A DNA stretch of 5,466 nt. Source: Bacteroidota bacterium. Its GTDB lineage: Bacteria; Bacteroidota; Bacteroidia; Flavobacteriales; Weeksellaceae. The position numbers were made by a program, and so were the translations under genes. The notes under the pieces are model-generated. The model saw only the letters and a program-made list of their open reading frames with translations, searched no databases and was not told where the DNA came from. Positions 1-5,466 of this stretch are shown piece by piece; the first letter of the stretch is position 1; every line of letters starts with the position of its first letter. Location of the stretch: contig JAEWOM010000005.1 of the NCBI GenBank assembly GCA_023399675.1, positions 1 through 5,466 on the forward strand, read 5' to 3'.

Positions 1-63
1 TACCGGTTTATCTGACTGCAGCACCATTTCCTGAAATGAGCTGTCTGTAATTTCTAATGCCAT
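1..63 (-). CDS. trxA: Thioredoxin, N-terminal fragment (runs off the window)
   Basis: Only the first 21 codons are present; the gene continues beyond base 1. Translating the minus strand from the ATG at 63-61 gives MALEITDSSFQEMVLQSDKPV. This matches the start of bacterial thioredoxin 1, where the segment ending in DKPV leads directly into the VDFWA-WCGPC active-site strand. The CGPC motif itself would lie just outside the window, so the call rests on the N-terminal pattern alone. Thioredoxin is a small cytoplasmic disulfide reductase that uses the CxxC pair to reduce protein disulfides and is recharged by thioredoxin reductase. The gene sits 87 bases downstream of the cysteine desulfurase on the same strand and has its own promoter-like element at 93-100, so it may be transcribed separately. 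No strong Shine-Dalgarno sequence precedes the ATG; the leader is AT-rich, as is common in Bacteroidota. Confidence 0.85.
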   Translation of the reverse strand, partial: MALEITDSSFQEMVLQSDKPV

Positions 64-92
64 AATTTATATTGTTATTTTAATTATTTGTT

Positions 93-100
93 CAAAAATA
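93..100 (-). promoter_or_regulatory. Bacteroidota-type -7 element (TATTTTTG) upstream of trxA
   Basis: On the minus strand the octamer TATTTTTG fits the Bacteroidota -7 consensus TAnnTTTG exactly. It ends 29 bases before the thioredoxin ATG. The -33 half (TTG/TTTG) is poor: the nearest TTTG (116-113) is only 12 bases upstream instead of about 17-23. The call rests on the -7 match and its position in the intergenic gap. AT-rich sequence produces this octamer by chance fairly often. Confidence 0.4.
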
Positions 101-150
101 CAACTTTTACACCAAAGGGATTTTACCCGTTTGTCTATCGTCAACTTAGC

Positions 151-1296
151 TTAATTCAATGCCGCTGCTATTTCATGAAGAGCTTTTACCAGTACGTCGA
201 TTTCATGGCGTGTAGTCAGGTGACTGAATGATACGCGCAAAGGAGTACTTTTCTTCAATTCTTCATCGTCAAGAATCATCATCATGACCATTGACGGCGT
301 TGATGCACCGGATGAACATGCGCTGCCCTGCGAAACAGCAATCCCTTTCATGTCCAGTTTCATACCGATAAGCGGATCTGAAAACGGAAGCAGCACACTT
401 AAAACCGTGTACAGACTTCCCTCCTTATCTGCACTGTGACCGTTGAACCTTACGCCCGGAATTGCAGCCGCCAGCTGCTCAACCGCATATTTCTTGATAT
501 CTTTGATTTGGTCTGAATATTCCTTCAGATTTTCCATCGCGAGTTCCAGAGCCTTACCTAAACCGACAATTCCTGCTACGTTTTCAGTACCGGCCCGCAA
601 ACTGCGCTCCTGTGGTCCCCCTGTAATCAATGATTTTACGCCGGAAGATTTTCTTACATACGCAAAACCGCTGCCTTTCGGGCCATGAAATTTATGGGCG
701 CTGCAGGATGCAAAATCGAGACCGATATCGGCAAAATTCAAATCGAGATGGGCAATGGTTTGCACGGTATCCGAATGAAAAAGTGCACCATGTTCTTTGC
801 AGATTTCGGCCACTTTCTTAATGTCCAGCAAGTTTCCGATTTCATTGTTTGCATGCATCAGGGAAACCAGTGTTTTCTTGTCTGATTTCTGAAGTGAATC
901 TTTTAAGTCCTGCAGGCTGATATCTCCTTTTTTATCAGGTCTCAGGTACACCACTTCCACATCTTTACGGTTTTTCATTTCCAGCACCGTTTCGGCGACG
1001 CATTTATGTTCAATGGGTGATGTGATGATTCTTTGAACTCCCAGATTTCTCACGGTTGACTTGATGATCATATTGTTGCTTTCTGTACCACCGGAAGTAA
1101 AGATGATTTCCGCCGGCGTTACATGAAGGTATTCCGCAACTTTTCTCCTCACATTTTCAATCAGAATTTTTGCTTCCTGCCCGAAACTGTGGGTGGACGA
1201 AGGGTTACCAAAACTTTTCATGGCTGAAAACATTTCCTTGATTACTTCATCATCCAGGGGCGTTGTTGCCGCATTGTCCAAATATATCTTATCCAT
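151..1296 (-). CDS. Cysteine desulfurase, NifS/IscS-type (class V aminotransferase fold)
   Basis: A 381-residue PLP enzyme that removes sulfur from L-cysteine as an enzyme-bound persulfide and supplies it for Fe-S cluster assembly, tRNA thiolation or cofactor synthesis. The N-terminal YLDNAATTP motif (residues 5-13), FTSGGTESNN (66-75), His97, the HANNEIG segment (148-154), HSDTVQT with Asp176 and Gln179, and SAHK with the PLP-binding Lys202 are all present. The active-site loop SQGSACSSGA carries the catalytic Cys327 and is of the group I (NifS/IscS) kind rather than the SufS kind. The length is near that of NifS-type enzymes and about 20 residues shorter than E. coli IscS, whose C-terminal extension docks IscU; no iscU, iscA or nifU gene is adjacent. 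The ATG at 1296 gives the family's usual MDKIYLDNAATTP start. It begins 23 bases after the HAD gene and is probably the last gene of that operon. The physiological sulfur acceptor cannot be told from the sequence. Confidence 0.93.
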   Translation of the reverse strand: MDKIYLDNAATTPLDDEVIKEMFSAMKSFGNPSSTHSFGQEAKILIENVRRKVAEYLHVTPAEIIFTSGGTESNNMIIKSTVRNLGVQRIITSPIEHKCVAETVLEMKNRKDVEVVYLRPDKKGDISLQDLKDSLQKSDKKTLVSLMHANNEIGNLLDIKKVAEICKEHGALFHSDTVQTIAHLDLNFADIGLDFASCSAHKFHGPKGSGFAYVRKSSGVKSLITGGPQERSLRAGTENVAGIVGLGKALELAMENLKEYSDQIKDIKKYAVEQLAAAIPGVRFNGHSADKEGSLYTVLSVLLPFSDPLIGMKLDMKGIAVSQGSACSSGASTPSMVMMMILDDEELKKSTPLRVSFSHLTTRHEIDVLVKALHEIAAALN

Positions 1297-1319
1297 AGTC
1301 TGTCTTTTTAAATTTATGA

Positions 1320-1907
1320 TCAGTGAAAAAACTTATAGTGGCTTTCAACTGCCCAGTTCAGCATCGGCCGGTCTGATTTCGTATCTCCAAAAGCGATGGT
1401 TTTGTCGAATTTCTGACCGTTTATGGCATCTTTTATCCTGCAGACTTTCTCGTCGCCGTTACAGTTCTTTCCGATAAATTTACCTGTAAAAATTCCGTCT
1501 TTAAATTCAGCAATAGTAGCCAAAAGTTCCATATTGAGTTTATCAGCAAACGGTTTCACCCAAATATCGAGAGATGCCGTTACGAGATAACTTTTTGTTT
1601 TCGAATGGTCGATTTTCGAAATAAATTCCATCGCATTATTTCGAAGTAAATCTGGATAGTGGTCTTCAAAAAACTGCTTTGAAACTTCCTCAAGCTTCGT
1701 CTTCTTCTCCCCTTTCAATACACTTGAAATGAAACTGCGTTTCACCCTTTCTGCATCAGCAAGATTCAGTTTAAGCAATGTAAACAATGGAATATGCTTG
1801 ATGAAATTCAGATAATATGCCCTGCTGTTATAGTATTTCAGAAACAGAAACATGGTGTCACTGTGCGTCAGCGTTCCGTCGAAATCAAAACAGTACAGTT
1901 TTCTCAT
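1320..1907 (-). CDS. HAD-IB (SerB-like) phosphatase, candidate polyprenyl-phosphoryl-5-phosphoribose phosphatase
   Basis: A 195-residue haloacid dehalogenase-superfamily hydrolase. Motif I is CFDFDGTLT (nucleophile Asp8, general acid Asp10). Motif II is LVTAS (Thr110 by alignment to phosphoserine phosphatase). The motif III lysine is probably Lys154. Motif IV is FGDTKSD (Asp175, Asp179). The stretch from about 15 to 100 is a mostly helical C1 cap, which places it in subfamily IB with SerB-like enzymes. There is no signal peptide, so the active site should face the cytoplasm. It starts 13 bases after the DprE2-like gene and lies in an operon with a UbiA-like transferase. HAD domains of this type also occur fused to UbiA-family transferases in other bacteria. 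I therefore infer that it removes the 5-phosphate from polyprenyl-phosphoryl-5-phosphoribose, a step assigned to a PAP2-family protein in mycobacteria. A generic phosphomonoesterase cannot be excluded. The HAD fold is certain; the substrate is inference. Confidence 0.88.
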   Translation of the reverse strand: MRKLYCFDFDGTLTHSDTMFLFLKYYNSRAYYLNFIKHIPLFTLLKLNLADAERVKRSFISSVLKGEKKTKLEEVSKQFFEDHYPDLLRNNAMEFISKIDHSKTKSYLVTASLDIWVKPFADKLNMELLATIAEFKDGIFTGKFIGKNCNGDEKVCRIKDAINGQKFDKTIAFGDTKSDRPMLNWAVESHYKFFH

Positions 1908-1920
1908 GGCACCAAAAAGG

Positions 1921-2646
1921 TCACAATTTAAGTTTTTTAAAAATAAATTCCGGAATGTTCCGAATGATCAGCATGATCAGCCACCAAACAGGAAGCACGT
2001 ACGCAACGTTTTTCCGTTTTTTGTATGCCCGGTAAATGTGATCTGCAGCCTGTGCAGGTGAAGCAGTGAGTTTGGGATTCAATGGAAGACCTTCAGTCAT
2101 TTTCGTATCCATAAAACCGGGCTTTACGGTCAGCACATGTACTTTTTTATCAAAAAGATAATTTCTCAGTCCACTTAAATACGCAGTAAAACCTGCCTTT
2201 GCAGAACCGTATATAAAATTGCTCTGGCGACCGCGGTCACCGGCAACCGAAGAAAGCGCGATGATTGTTCCTCCCCTTCTCCTTTCCATTTTTTCAGCAA
2301 AATAATTCAGCACCGGAACAAGGCGCGCGTAGTTGACATTGATAATTTTCTCCGTATTGAGATTTTCGTACAGTCCTTCTTCAGTGCCTTTTCCAAGATA
2401 ACCCGTGGCACAAAACAGCAGATTACTGTCCAGATATTCAAGTTTTCCAGGATTAAAACGGTCCTCAAGATTCAACTCGATGATTTCAGATTCCTGTAAA
2501 TACTTCACTTCAATGTGTCGCGCAAATTTTTCCGCAGTTTCGCGGTTGCTGGTCAGGAGGTAAATTTTAGCAAACTGCTGTTTCTCCTGTAACACCTTTT
2601 CCACAAATGCCTGTGCCACTTCTGAATTGCTTCCCAATACAATCAT
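1921..2646 (-). CDS. dprE2: DprE2-like short-chain dehydrogenase/reductase (polyprenyl-phosphoryl-2-keto-ribose reductase)
   Basis: A 241-residue NAD(P)H-dependent reductase of the SDR superfamily. A Rossmann start of the form VLGSNSEVAQAF (residues 3-14) replaces the classical TGxxxGxG with the variant pattern seen in mycobacterial DprE2 (LGGTSEIG). The catalytic Ser133 lies in ALSSVAG. The YGSAK motif supplies Tyr146 and Lys150 and is preceded by RGRQSNFI, closely like the DprE2 segment RVRRANFV. VKPGFMDTKM (174-183) follows. The C-terminal end, IRNIPEFIFKKL, matches the DprE2 ending RHIPRSIFRKL, a family-specific trait not expected in generic SDRs. In the known pathway DprE2 reduces the 2'-keto intermediate made by DprE1, giving decaprenyl-phosphoryl-D-arabinose. 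The gene starts 12 bases after the dprE1-like gene, after a purine-rich AGAAAG that may act as a weak ribosome site. No lesion is visible, in contrast to its partner. The assignment rests on remembered family sequence and on context. Confidence 0.85.
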   Translation of the reverse strand: MIVLGSNSEVAQAFVEKVLQEKQQFAKIYLLTSNRETAEKFARHIEVKYLQESEIIELNLEDRFNPGKLEYLDSNLLFCATGYLGKGTEEGLYENLNTEKIINVNYARLVPVLNYFAEKMERRRGGTIIALSSVAGDRGRQSNFIYGSAKAGFTAYLSGLRNYLFDKKVHVLTVKPGFMDTKMTEGLPLNPKLTASPAQAADHIYRAYKKRKNVAYVLPVWWLIMLIIRNIPEFIFKKLKL

Positions 2647-2658
2647 ACTTTCTGCGGA

Positions 2659-3984
2659 TTAAGGATTGGCTTTTCCACCAATGATTCTTTTATGCTGTAA
2701 TGAAACAAATTTCTGGTTGTCGACATTTTTCAGATAATCTGTAAGTGACGGGCGACTCATGGAATCTTTCGTCAGGTAAATTTTTCCACCGAATTCCTCT
2801 ACGATACTGTCGAGCCTGTCCACGAGTGATTTCAGTTTGCTGTTCACTTTAAAATCCAGCGCCAGAGTATAACCATCTTCCGGAAAAGAGTTGTAGGCTT
2901 CCGGCTCCTATACACCGAACAGTTTAAGTACCGCCAGAAAGGATCCGTTACCGCTTTTTGCAATGGTTTCAAGGATTCTTCTCATAGCTTCTTTTCCACG
3001 CTCTTTCGGAATCACCATCTGATACTGGATAAATCCTGATTTTCCGTAAATACGGTTCCATTCGTTTACCACATCCAGCGGATAGAAAAACGTTTCATAA
3101 TCTACGAAACCATTAACCTGCTTTTTGTTCTGCTTCGCGTAGTAAAGCCAGTTGAAGACCTTTACTGTTAACGAATTCAACACAAAACCCGGAAACGTAA
3201 AAGGAACGGTAGACTGTGGTTTTTTCGGAATTTTCAATGCATTTTCCCTCAGTTTTCGAGGCAGTTCATGCAGCTGTGCATGTTCGCCCCGCATCATGAT
3301 GGAACGGCCGGTATGTTCGCCTTTCTGCAGGCAGTCGATCCAGGCAACATTGTAGGTCCACGATTCACTTTCTTCAAACAAACGGAAAATTTCATCAAGA
3401 TTAGCAGCTTTGATGCTCTCCTGCCGGATGTACACCGTTTCGATATTTTTCAGTTTGAACCGTGCCGAAAGAATAATTCCTGTAAGGCCCATACCACCGA
3501 CGGTTGCCCAAAAAAGATTACTGTTTTCTGTTCGGGAACATTTGATGACGCTGCCATGCTCATTCATCAGGCTGAAATCAAGCAAATGCTGGGAAAATGT
3601 GCCTTCTGAGTGGTGGTTTTTTCCATGAACATCGGAAGCTACTGCCCCACCAACCGAAATATATTTTGTACCGGGCGTTACAGGCAAAAAATAACCCTGA
3701 GGTACGATGACTTCCAGAATTTCTGAAAGCAGGACACCACTTTCACACTCAAGTATTCCGTTCAAACGGTCGAAACTGATGAATTTGTTCAGTCTTTTTG
3801 TGGAAAAAATATTTTCTGCCAGGGAAGCATCTCCGTAACATCTTCCGTTTCCGCGTGCAATCAGTTCATTTTTCTCTGCAACCAATTTCCGTATTGCCTC
3901 CAGAGAATCTTCTGAACGCATGTATTTTTCAACGACCGGAAAATTACCCCAGTTAGATACTTTCTTTACAAAATCCGGTTTCAT
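2659..3984 (-). pseudogene. dprE1: DprE1-like FAD oxidase (polyprenyl-phosphoryl-ribose 2'-oxidase) interrupted by an in-frame TAG
   Basis: The frame spans 442 codons with TAG at codon 359 (2908-2910); the normal end is TAA at 2661-2659. The N-terminal FAD-binding PCMH/VAO-type domain shows ARGNGRCYGD (43-52), PGTKYISVGGAVASDVHGKNHH (104-125) and FWATVGGMGLTGI (158-170). His120 and Lys122 correspond to mycobacterial DprE1 His132 and Lys134. The substrate domain has FYPLDVVNEWNRIYG (300-314) and FIQYQMVIP (318-326), and the conserved FLAVLKLFG (349-357) comes just before the stop. After the stop, the same frame reads SFPEDGYTLALDF, then LDSIVEEFGGKIYLTKDS, and ends with SLQHKRI. This is exactly the C-terminus expected, including Lys432, the likely counterpart of DprE1 Lys418. 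If translation ends at 359, a 358-residue product lacks about 83 residues and part of the active site. The gene abuts its upstream neighbour (TAA directly followed by ATG). A GTG at 2847 could restart only a useless 62-residue tail. Confidence 0.88.
2908..2910 (-). other. In-frame amber (TAG) codon within the DprE1-like gene
   Basis: On the minus strand the codons around this point read CTG TTC GGT GTA TAG GAG CCG GAA. The upstream part (codons 1-358) and the downstream part (codons 360-441) are in the same frame and both match DprE1-type oxidases, so one base substitution explains the break; no insertion or deletion is needed. The stop lies in a variable loop between the conserved KLFG and SFP segments. 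A CAG glutamine codon changed by C to T, or AAG/GAG changed at the first base, would each give TAG. Confidence 0.9.
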
Positions 3985-4881
3985 TTAGCTTAAAAACTGT
4001 TTATCGTAGATTAATAGTAAAAAAGAAATCATCCAAATAAGGATCGTAAACTGGATATAACGGTCTCTGTAGATAATTTTTGTCGGTGACTCTGTTTTGT
4101 TGTAAACAAGCGTCTGCTGCAAATATCGGAGCAGAGCGAAAACCACAAATATGAAGGTGTAAAAGATCTTACTGCCAAAACGCTCCTGAACATCACTTTG
4201 CACGGTGTACATCAGGTAAGAAATGATGGCAAGTGTAACGGAAATCGACAGTGCGATATCTGCGAACTGTACGTTGTAACCATCCAGTGCTCTTCTGGTT
4301 TTGCCTGAAATCTGGGCATTAATCAGCTCTCCCCTTCTCTTACCTATTGCGAGTACCAAAGCGAGTACGAAGGTAAGCAGTATCGCCCATTGTGAAATCG
4401 CAATTCCGGTGATATAACCTCCTGCTAAAACCCTCAGTACAAAACCGATCGCTATAATTACGACGTCGATTATCGCAACATGTTTCAGCTTAAACGTGTA
4501 GGCCAGATTCATGAGGACATAGAACGCGATAATTACCGAAAATTTCCAGATATTAACTCCGAAGGTTTCTTTAGCAAGATACATCAGGCCCATAGCAACA
4601 GCAGCAAGCAGTACCAGTAACCCGATTGCTGTCTTCTTAGAAATGGTTCCTGCGGCAAGTGGTCTGTTTTTCTTTTCGGGATGCTTCCGGTCCGATTCAA
4701 TGTCGTTGTAATCGTTAATAATATAAACGAAACTTGCTGAAAAGGAGAAGATGAAAAAAGCAAATAAACTCTGAATAAACAGATCGGCATCCATCAGTTT
4801 ACCTGCAAAAAAGAGCGGAAGAATAACAAAAAGGTTCTTCACCCACTGTTCAACTCGCAATAATTTCAGGTATTTTTTCAT
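3985..4881 (-). CDS. UbiA-family polyprenyl-phosphate phosphoribosyltransferase (DPPR synthase-like)
   Basis: A 298-residue integral membrane protein with roughly eight or nine hydrophobic segments (for example about 35-55, 84-103, 112-130, 136-155, 163-180, 208-228, 239-257 and 275-292). The first Asp-rich motif is NDYNDIESDR (56-65), followed by HPEKKNRPLAAG (67-78). The second conserved region is YTFKLKHVAIIDV (128-140) with Asp139, and then FVLRVLAGG (147-155). The start LRVEQWVKNLFV resembles mycobacterial DPPR synthase (Rv3806c, RPRQWVKNVLV). These features separate it from UbiA/MenA enzymes, which prenylate aromatic rings. Expected reaction: PRPP plus polyprenyl phosphate gives polyprenyl-phosphoryl-5-phosphoribose and pyrophosphate at the inner membrane. 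The dprE1- and dprE2-like genes directly downstream strongly support this. It is the first gene of the string, behind the promoter-like element at 4898-4905. The ATG at 4881 is the only sensible start, since conserved residues begin by position 8. Chain length of the lipid acceptor is unknown. Confidence 0.9.
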   Translation of the reverse strand: MKKYLKLLRVEQWVKNLFVILPLFFAGKLMDADLFIQSLFAFFIFSFSASFVYIINDYNDIESDRKHPEKKNRPLAAGTISKKTAIGLLVLLAAVAMGLMYLAKETFGVNIWKFSVIIAFYVLMNLAYTFKLKHVAIIDVVIIAIGFVLRVLAGGYITGIAISQWAILLTFVLALVLAIGKRRGELINAQISGKTRRALDGYNVQFADIALSISVTLAIISYLMYTVQSDVQERFGSKIFYTFIFVVFALLRYLQQTLVYNKTESPTKIIYRDRYIQFTILIWMISFLLLIYDKQFLS

Positions 4882-4897
4882 TAGATCTGTGCAGTCG

Positions 4898-4905
4898 CAA
4901 AAATA
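4898..4905 (-). promoter_or_regulatory. Bacteroidota-type -7 element (TATTTTTG) of the ubiA-like operon
   Basis: The minus strand reads TATTTTTG, an exact TAnnTTTG match, ending 16 bases before the ATG of the UbiA-like gene. Transcription would start only about 10 bases before the ATG, giving a very short leader. No good TTTG -33 element is seen at the usual distance; instead there is a run of eight T (4916-4909) just upstream. Its position directly after the upstream gene's terminator is what a new operon promoter should have. Confidence 0.5.
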
Positions 4906-4930
4906 TGGAAAAAAAAGGAGAAATGTGCAG

Positions 4931-4945
4931 CGTTCTTACCGAACG
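4931..4945. repeat. Short perfect inverted repeat (CGTTC-5-GAACG) upstream of the operon promoter
   Basis: Five-base arms, CGTTC at 4931-4935 and GAACG at 4941-4945, are separated by TTACC. They lie about 25 bases upstream of the -7 element, between the ompA terminator and the promoter. This could be a small operator or a chance hairpin. It is not an intrinsic terminator, because the nearest T run on the minus strand begins 14 bases after the stem. Confidence 0.25.
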
Positions 4946-4964
4946 GTGAAACTTGCCGAGCACG

Positions 4965-4989
4965 AAAAAACCGCCTGTTCAGACGGTTT
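4965..4989 (-). terminator. Rho-independent terminator of the OmpA-family gene
   Basis: On the minus strand, AAACCGTCT and AGGCGGTTT form a nine-base stem around a four-base GAAC loop, and the descending arm runs directly into six T (4970-4965). One pair in the stem is U-G on this strand and would be an unpaired C/A on the other, so the structure is best suited to minus-strand transcripts. It begins 25 bases after the OmpA-family stop codon, the expected place. The mirrored A-run lets it act weakly in the other direction, but no plus-strand gene needs it. Confidence 0.85.
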
Positions 4990-5014
4990 AAGATATAGAT
5001 ACATCGATTTGAGA

Positions 5015-5466
5015 TTAATTTCCCTGCTGAGCGTCGCGAATCATTTCTTCGTTAGCCGTAATCGCAAATTCTACCCTACGGTTTTCAGCTCTACCCGCAT
5101 CTGTATCGTTCGTTGCGCGAGGTTCTGATTCACCCATACCCATGGTAAACATTCTGTTGGAAGCAATACCCTGAGAAAGCAGATAACTTCTTACCGAAGC
5201 TGCTCTCCTTTCAGAAAGGCTTTGATTGTATGTATCGGTACCTTTACTGTCGGTATGTCCGTAAATATTGATATTGGTATCCGGATTGTTTTTCAATACA
5301 TCAGCAAGTTTGTTCAGGTTCGTTCTGGAAACTGCCGTAAGTTCAGATGAATCGAATGCAAAATTTACCATACTTTCGTTGAACGTTACTTTAATACCTT
5401 CATTCACACGTTCTACTTCTGCACCCGGAAGCGTCTGCTTAATTTCTTTCGCCTGCTGGTCCATTT
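5015..5466 (-). CDS. OmpA-family outer-membrane protein, C-terminal part (5' end outside the window)
   Basis: The frame is open to the window edge. The first visible ATG (5464-5462) gives a 149-residue stretch but is very probably internal, because no signal peptide or lipobox follows it and the upstream codon is still in frame. Numbered from that Met, the OmpA C-terminal domain starts near VNFAFDSSELT (33-43). It contains INIYGHTDSKGTDTYN (65-80) with Asp72, LSERRAASV (83-91) with Arg87, and ends with AENRRVEFAI (126-135). Asp72 and Arg87 are 15 residues apart, as are the diaminopimelate-binding Asp and Arg of OmpA. The protein should tie the outer membrane to peptidoglycan. The leading MDQQAKEIKQTLPGAEVERV segment resembles YiaD-type proteins with a glycine-zipper N-terminus, but that part is not visible. 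It is separated from the downstream operon by a terminator, so a functional link is not implied. Confidence 0.9.
   Translation of the reverse strand, partial: MDQQAKEIKQTLPGAEVERVNEGIKVTFNESMVNFAFDSSELTAVSRTNLNKLADVLKNNPDTNINIYGHTDSKGTDTYNQSLSERRAASVRSYLLSQGIASNRMFTMGMGESEPRATNDTDAGRAENRRVEFAITANEEMIRDAQQGN

Noticed and set aside
117..128. GGG-ATTTTA-CCC inverted repeat as a terminator for the cysteine desulfurase
   Set aside because: The stem is only three base pairs and no T run follows on the minus strand, so it is too weak to call.
443..885. Plus-strand open frames over the cysteine desulfurase
   Set aside because: They lie antisense to a conserved gene, overlap each other in different frames and show no recognisable protein features; they are shadows of the real gene.
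2659..2847. A separate 62-residue ORF starting with GTG downstream of the oxidase
   Set aside because: It is in the same frame as the DprE1-like gene, its sequence is the family's normal C-terminus, and the 20 codons between the TAG and the GTG are also homologous. It is the tail of the interrupted gene.
2908..2910. TAG as a reassigned codon (glutamine code or pyrrolysine)
   Set aside because: Nothing in the window supports recoding: the other five visible stops are TAA or TGA, but such a small sample proves little, no pyrrolysine genes are present, and Bacteroidota chromosomes are not known for TAG reassignment. A plain nonsense mutation is simpler.
3152..3628. Plus-strand open frames over the DprE1-like gene
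   Set aside because: They are antisense to well-conserved FAD-domain codons, with unusual composition and no family resemblance.
4889..5128. Plus-strand 79-residue frame between the UbiA-like and OmpA-family genes
   Set aside because: It runs through the terminator hairpin and antisense into the conserved OmpA domain; its translation is rich in basic residues and shows no known motif.
5462..5464. ATG as the true start of the OmpA-family protein
   Set aside because: No signal peptide or lipoprotein box follows, and the frame stays open to the window edge; OmpA-family proteins need an export signal, so the start lies outside.
1..5466. CRISPR arrays, insertion sequences, tRNA or rRNA genes
   Set aside because: No direct repeat arrays, transposase motifs, terminal inverted repeats or cloverleaf-like stretches were seen on reading both strands.

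Overview
The window reads as a chromosomal segment of a Bacteroidota species, most likely a flavobacterium of the Chryseobacterium/Kaistella type. The reasons are moderate GC content, Bacteroidota-style TAnnTTTG promoter elements, starts with almost no Shine-Dalgarno sequence, and the protein sequences themselves. This placement is inference; no taxonomic marker gene is present. All supported genes lie on the minus strand, so transcription runs from high to low coordinates.

Layout in the direction of transcription: (a) 5466-5015 is the C-terminal part of an OmpA-family, peptidoglycan-binding lipoprotein/porin-like protein, followed by a clear intrinsic terminator (4965-4989). (b) After a promoter-like element (4898-4905), a tightly packed gene string runs from 4881 to 151. 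It holds a UbiA-family phosphoribosyl/prenyl transferase, a DprE1-type FAD oxidase, a DprE2-type short-chain reductase, a HAD-IB phosphatase and a NifS/IscS-type cysteine desulfurase, with gaps of 0, 12, 13 and 23 bases. (c) After an 87-base gap with another TATTTTTG element, the first 21 codons of a thioredoxin gene (trxA) leave the window at base 1.

The first four genes of the string together resemble the mycobacterial route to polyprenyl-phosphoryl-D-arabinose: transfer of phosphoribose from PRPP to a polyprenyl phosphate (UbiA-like DPPR synthase), dephosphorylation (here probably the HAD protein), then 2'-epimerisation of ribose to arabinose by oxidation (DprE1) and reduction (DprE2). The product would be a lipid-linked arabinofuranose donor for an envelope glycan. 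No glycosyltransferase or flippase is in the window, so the acceptor is unknown.

The most striking observation is that the DprE1-like gene carries an in-frame TAG stop at codon 359 (2908-2910). The frame continues without shift for another 82 clearly homologous codons to a normal TAA end. It is therefore a full-length gene with one nonsense codon (pseudogene, fresh mutation, sequencing error or read-through), not two genes. The rest of the pathway looks intact.
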